From: Penelope pileata
Lineage: Eukaryota > Chordata > Aves > Galliformes > Cracidae
Direction: 5' to 3'
DNA length: 64,000 bases
Assembly: GCA_013396635.1 (NCBI GenBank)
Contig: WBMW01000016.1
Coordinates: 272,576 to 336,575 of the forward strand
A program made the position numbers and the translations under genes. Below the pieces are notes generated by a model that searched no databases, was not told the DNA's origin, and was given only the letters and a program-made list of their open reading frames with translations. Below are positions 61,961 through 64,000 of this stretch, one piece after another; the stretch's first letter is position 1; the number at the start of each line of letters is the position of its first letter.

Positions 61961-63945
61961 TTTTAATGTTTGTATATTTCTCATTAGCGAATCACTAATT
62001 AAATATTTAAGTGGCTATAAACAGTTCTATTCTTCCAAAGCCAAGTCTGTTTTAGCCATAACAGTAGCTGTTATTGGATCCATCTCCACCTTGACCCACA
62101 AGTTTTCTCGCCTATGTTCAGCCTGTTTTCTCCCTTCAACCAGCTGAGACGTGGGAGTGAGCGAGCAGCTGGGCGGGTGCTCAGCTGGTAGCCTAGACTG
62201 GCCCACCACACACTCAAAGCAAGAAGGTGTATGGAACTAAATCTGAAGAAGGATGAGGAAAGCAAGTTCAAAGCATACCTACAAGGCTTCCCAGTCTGAG
62301 TATATTTAATTTCAGATACAATGAGTGGACAAGAGACACTCATACATCATTTACAGAACATCTGCCTGGTCATTATTGTTATGCAGTTTACCACGGCCAT
62401 CAACTTCCCTGCAATTCTGTCATCATTGCCATCTGTAGCTCACAGGAATTTAAAGTAATAATAACAGTAATAGTTTTAAAATTACATAACAAGAATGTAT
62501 GACGTTTATCATCCCAAGTTTGTTCTTCCACTTTCATTTAGCACTGATTAGATCACTGACATCAACCCCTGCTAGAAAATGAACATTTTAAACTGGTGAC
62601 ATTTAATGCATTGGCATCATTTCTTTTGGGTAATTCAATGGCTTTTGAGGGGAAAGCCTGTGACCTCCAACTTTCAAAACAGAATGAGCATATATAAAGT
62701 GAGCTTTCCCTATTTTTCAATTGCAAAGTTTACTGTAATTTAAACCAAATAAAGCATTAGAGATGCAATATATCAAACAAGTTTGTGAGTAAACTTAGTG
62801 AGACAAGCAGAATGCTTTCAAGAGTCAGGATTTCAAAAACCAGGCAGTAAGACACAGTACAGCAGCTAAGATAAATCACAGGGGAAAATGGCTTTAATCA
62901 CCAAACACTCAAACGTTATCACAAAGCTGAATTAGGGAACGTGAAATCACATAAAAATTTGCACAGAAGCAACACTATGGATGCAGGAAAGAATAGTTGT
63001 TTCCAATGAACAAACCTAAAACTTTGCTATGGAGATTTAATGATGCAGAAGAAGAAAAATAACTCTTGACAGAAGAAGCTACACTCCACAGCTACAGAAG
63101 TAGCTATAATTCTTGTAAATTATATAGAAGAGTAAATTATTCACATCTTACTGCAACTGATATTTTTGTAAATGCAGATTCCTAGCTTTTTCAAAGAAGA
63201 ATTCCTAAGTAATTAAAAGAAATAACATTTTATAATAAAGTGGCTTATGGCTGAAAAACAATTCTGACTTAATTGTACTTTGATTATAACATATTTTCTC
63301 TGTAATTACAGAGATATTTGGTACATTTTTCATAATTTGGGTTATGGGGGCAATAGGGGAAGATTATTACCTCCCTGATGGTCTCTGATATAGACAAATA
63401 TCTTGACAAATATTATGTAAATATCATTTCAGGGAGAGCTGTGTTTCACTGCTTAGCAATAATTCATCAAAAGATTTGAATCTTTATGATTCTGCAATGA
63501 CTGCCTTCCTAAAGCTGATTTGTTTTTCTTCTAATGAGATACACCACAGCATACATTCATTTCTATTTGCAGGGTAAAATTTTGCAATAATGACATATAA
63601 AACTTTGAATGTGCATCTTTGAATCGCTACTCTGATTAAATTGAAGGTGTATATGTTAATGTATTAAAAGATAATAAATGAACAAAACTAATGATGTGTT
63701 TTATATCAAAAACTGAAGAAGGAAATGCAAAAACTTCTCTTCTTCCATTAAAAACTTGAATACTTCCAATCAAAGCAGCGCAGAAATAATTTAAGGCAAA
63801 ATCACTGAAAAAAAGTAATCAGTAAGTGGTTTGGAAAATCCTGAAGCCTAACCACGTAAGTGAGGTATAAAATAGGTGCTAGGGAAAGGCAGGTCCTTTT
63901 CCTATCCTTTTGACCACTTTGAACAGGAATATAATATTTTCTGAC

Positions 63946-64000
63946 CTGTTTTTGAATGTAAGCTCCTTCTTGGCTCCTCAGGCCCCTCAATTGGTTGGTC
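63946..64000 (-). CDS. UTRN: UTRN exon, dystrophin exon 58 equivalent (3' part only, cut by window edge)
   Basis: The visible 55 nt encode 18 codons, DQPIEGPEEPRRSLHSKT, plus one G that pairs with AG of the next exon to make Glu. This is the linker before the last spectrin-like repeat, where dystrophin reads EQPLEGLEKLYQEPRE. The donor is ACAG|GTCAGA, usable but off consensus at +3. The acceptor and the 5' part of the exon lie beyond position 64000. The call is supported by the in-frame join to the exon at 51402-51670 and by the matching phase of the dystrophin exon 58/59 junction. Confidence 0.85.

Larger units (their letters stand above)
51671..63945 (-). other. UTRN: Intron between exons 58- and 59-equivalent (12.3 kb)
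   Basis: The largest intron in the window. It holds an antisense CR1 with an internal deletion (54389-54957), a 186-codon unidentified plus-strand open frame (52047-52607), a short GGGAAA-rich patch (54056-54085), an A-tract (59301-59317) and a GC-rich segment resembling an avian ERV piece (about 61480-61960). No additional utrophin exon was found. Confidence 0.8.
1..64000 (-). other. UTRN: UTRN (utrophin) gene, internal 3' portion, continues past both edges
   Basis: Twelve minus-strand exons splice in frame into 491 codons of utrophin, a large cytoskeletal protein that links actin to the dystroglycan complex at the membrane, for example at the neuromuscular junction and in many non-muscle tissues. 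Domain order is the linker, last spectrin-like repeat, hinge 4, WW domain, EF-hand region and ZZ zinc finger. Exon lengths and phases match dystrophin exons 58 (partial) to 69, as expected for paralogues. Residues such as AIKIRRLQKALC and [15 protein letters not shown] are utrophin-type, where dystrophin has AMKLRRLQKALC and QVASSTGFCDQRRLG. No promoter, start codon, stop codon or polyadenylation site of the full-length gene lies here. The downstream exons for the C-terminal coiled coil were not found in 1-5463, so they lie left of the window. Confidence 0.97.

Noticed and set aside
1..64000. CRISPR array, tRNA, rRNA or operon-like structure
   Set aside because: No regularly spaced direct repeats, no tRNA box pattern and no tightly packed frames were seen. 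The sequence is an animal intron/exon region.

Overview
This is vertebrate nuclear DNA, almost certainly from a bird close to chicken. The evidence is the AT-rich intronic sequence with low repeat density, several CR1 LINE 3' ends (the dominant avian retroposon, ending in ATTCTGTGA-type octamers rather than poly(A)), and short exons scattered over long introns. No bacterial or phage-style gene organisation is present.

The window lies inside one gene on the minus strand, the 3' third of utrophin (UTRN), the autosomal paralogue of dystrophin. I could read twelve coding exons, one cut by the right edge. In transcript order (right to left) they sit at 63946-64000 (partial), 51402-51670, 48891-49037, 47417-47495, 42201-42261, 31530-31591, 30516-30590, 24634-24835, 16847-16932, 10968-11125, 7670-7836 and 5464-5575. 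Every junction has AG/GT ends and keeps the reading frame. The joined exons give 1473 nt, exactly 491 codons, with no stop. The eleven complete exon lengths (269, 147, 79, 61, 62, 75, 202, 86, 158, 167, 112) equal those I recall for dystrophin exons 59-69, so exons are named here as 'dystrophin exon N equivalent'. The choice of utrophin over dystrophin rests on signature stretches such as [20 protein letters not shown] and AIKIRRLQKALC.

The encoded protein starts in the linker before the last spectrin-like repeat. It then runs through that repeat, hinge 4, the WW domain, the EF-hand region and the ZZ zinc finger. In this family WW + EF + ZZ together form the beta-dystroglycan binding module. 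The C-terminal coiled coil and syntrophin/dystrobrevin-binding exons must lie left of position 1, and the N-terminal actin-binding domain and rod lie right of 64000.

The rest (about 62.5 kb) is intron. It holds CR1 copies at about 8731-9248, 9574-9900, 18803-19563 and 24327-24555 (minus strand, same sense as UTRN) and at 34110-34408 and 54389-54957 (plus strand, antisense to UTRN), with a CR1 tail scrap near 4985. There is also a small mariner-like inverted-repeat element (43767-43900) inside an AT-rich island, two unclassified segments that look retroelement-derived (about 20760-21330 and 61480-61960), A-tracts and microsatellites, and a 34-base assembly gap in a G-rich tract (33921-33954). 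I found no second protein-coding gene, tRNA, rRNA or CRISPR array, and nothing that I would call a new biological system. The most useful leads are the gap and the possible short-isoform promoter in the 10.6-kb intron, the internally deleted CR1 with an N at its junction, and the inverted-repeat element.
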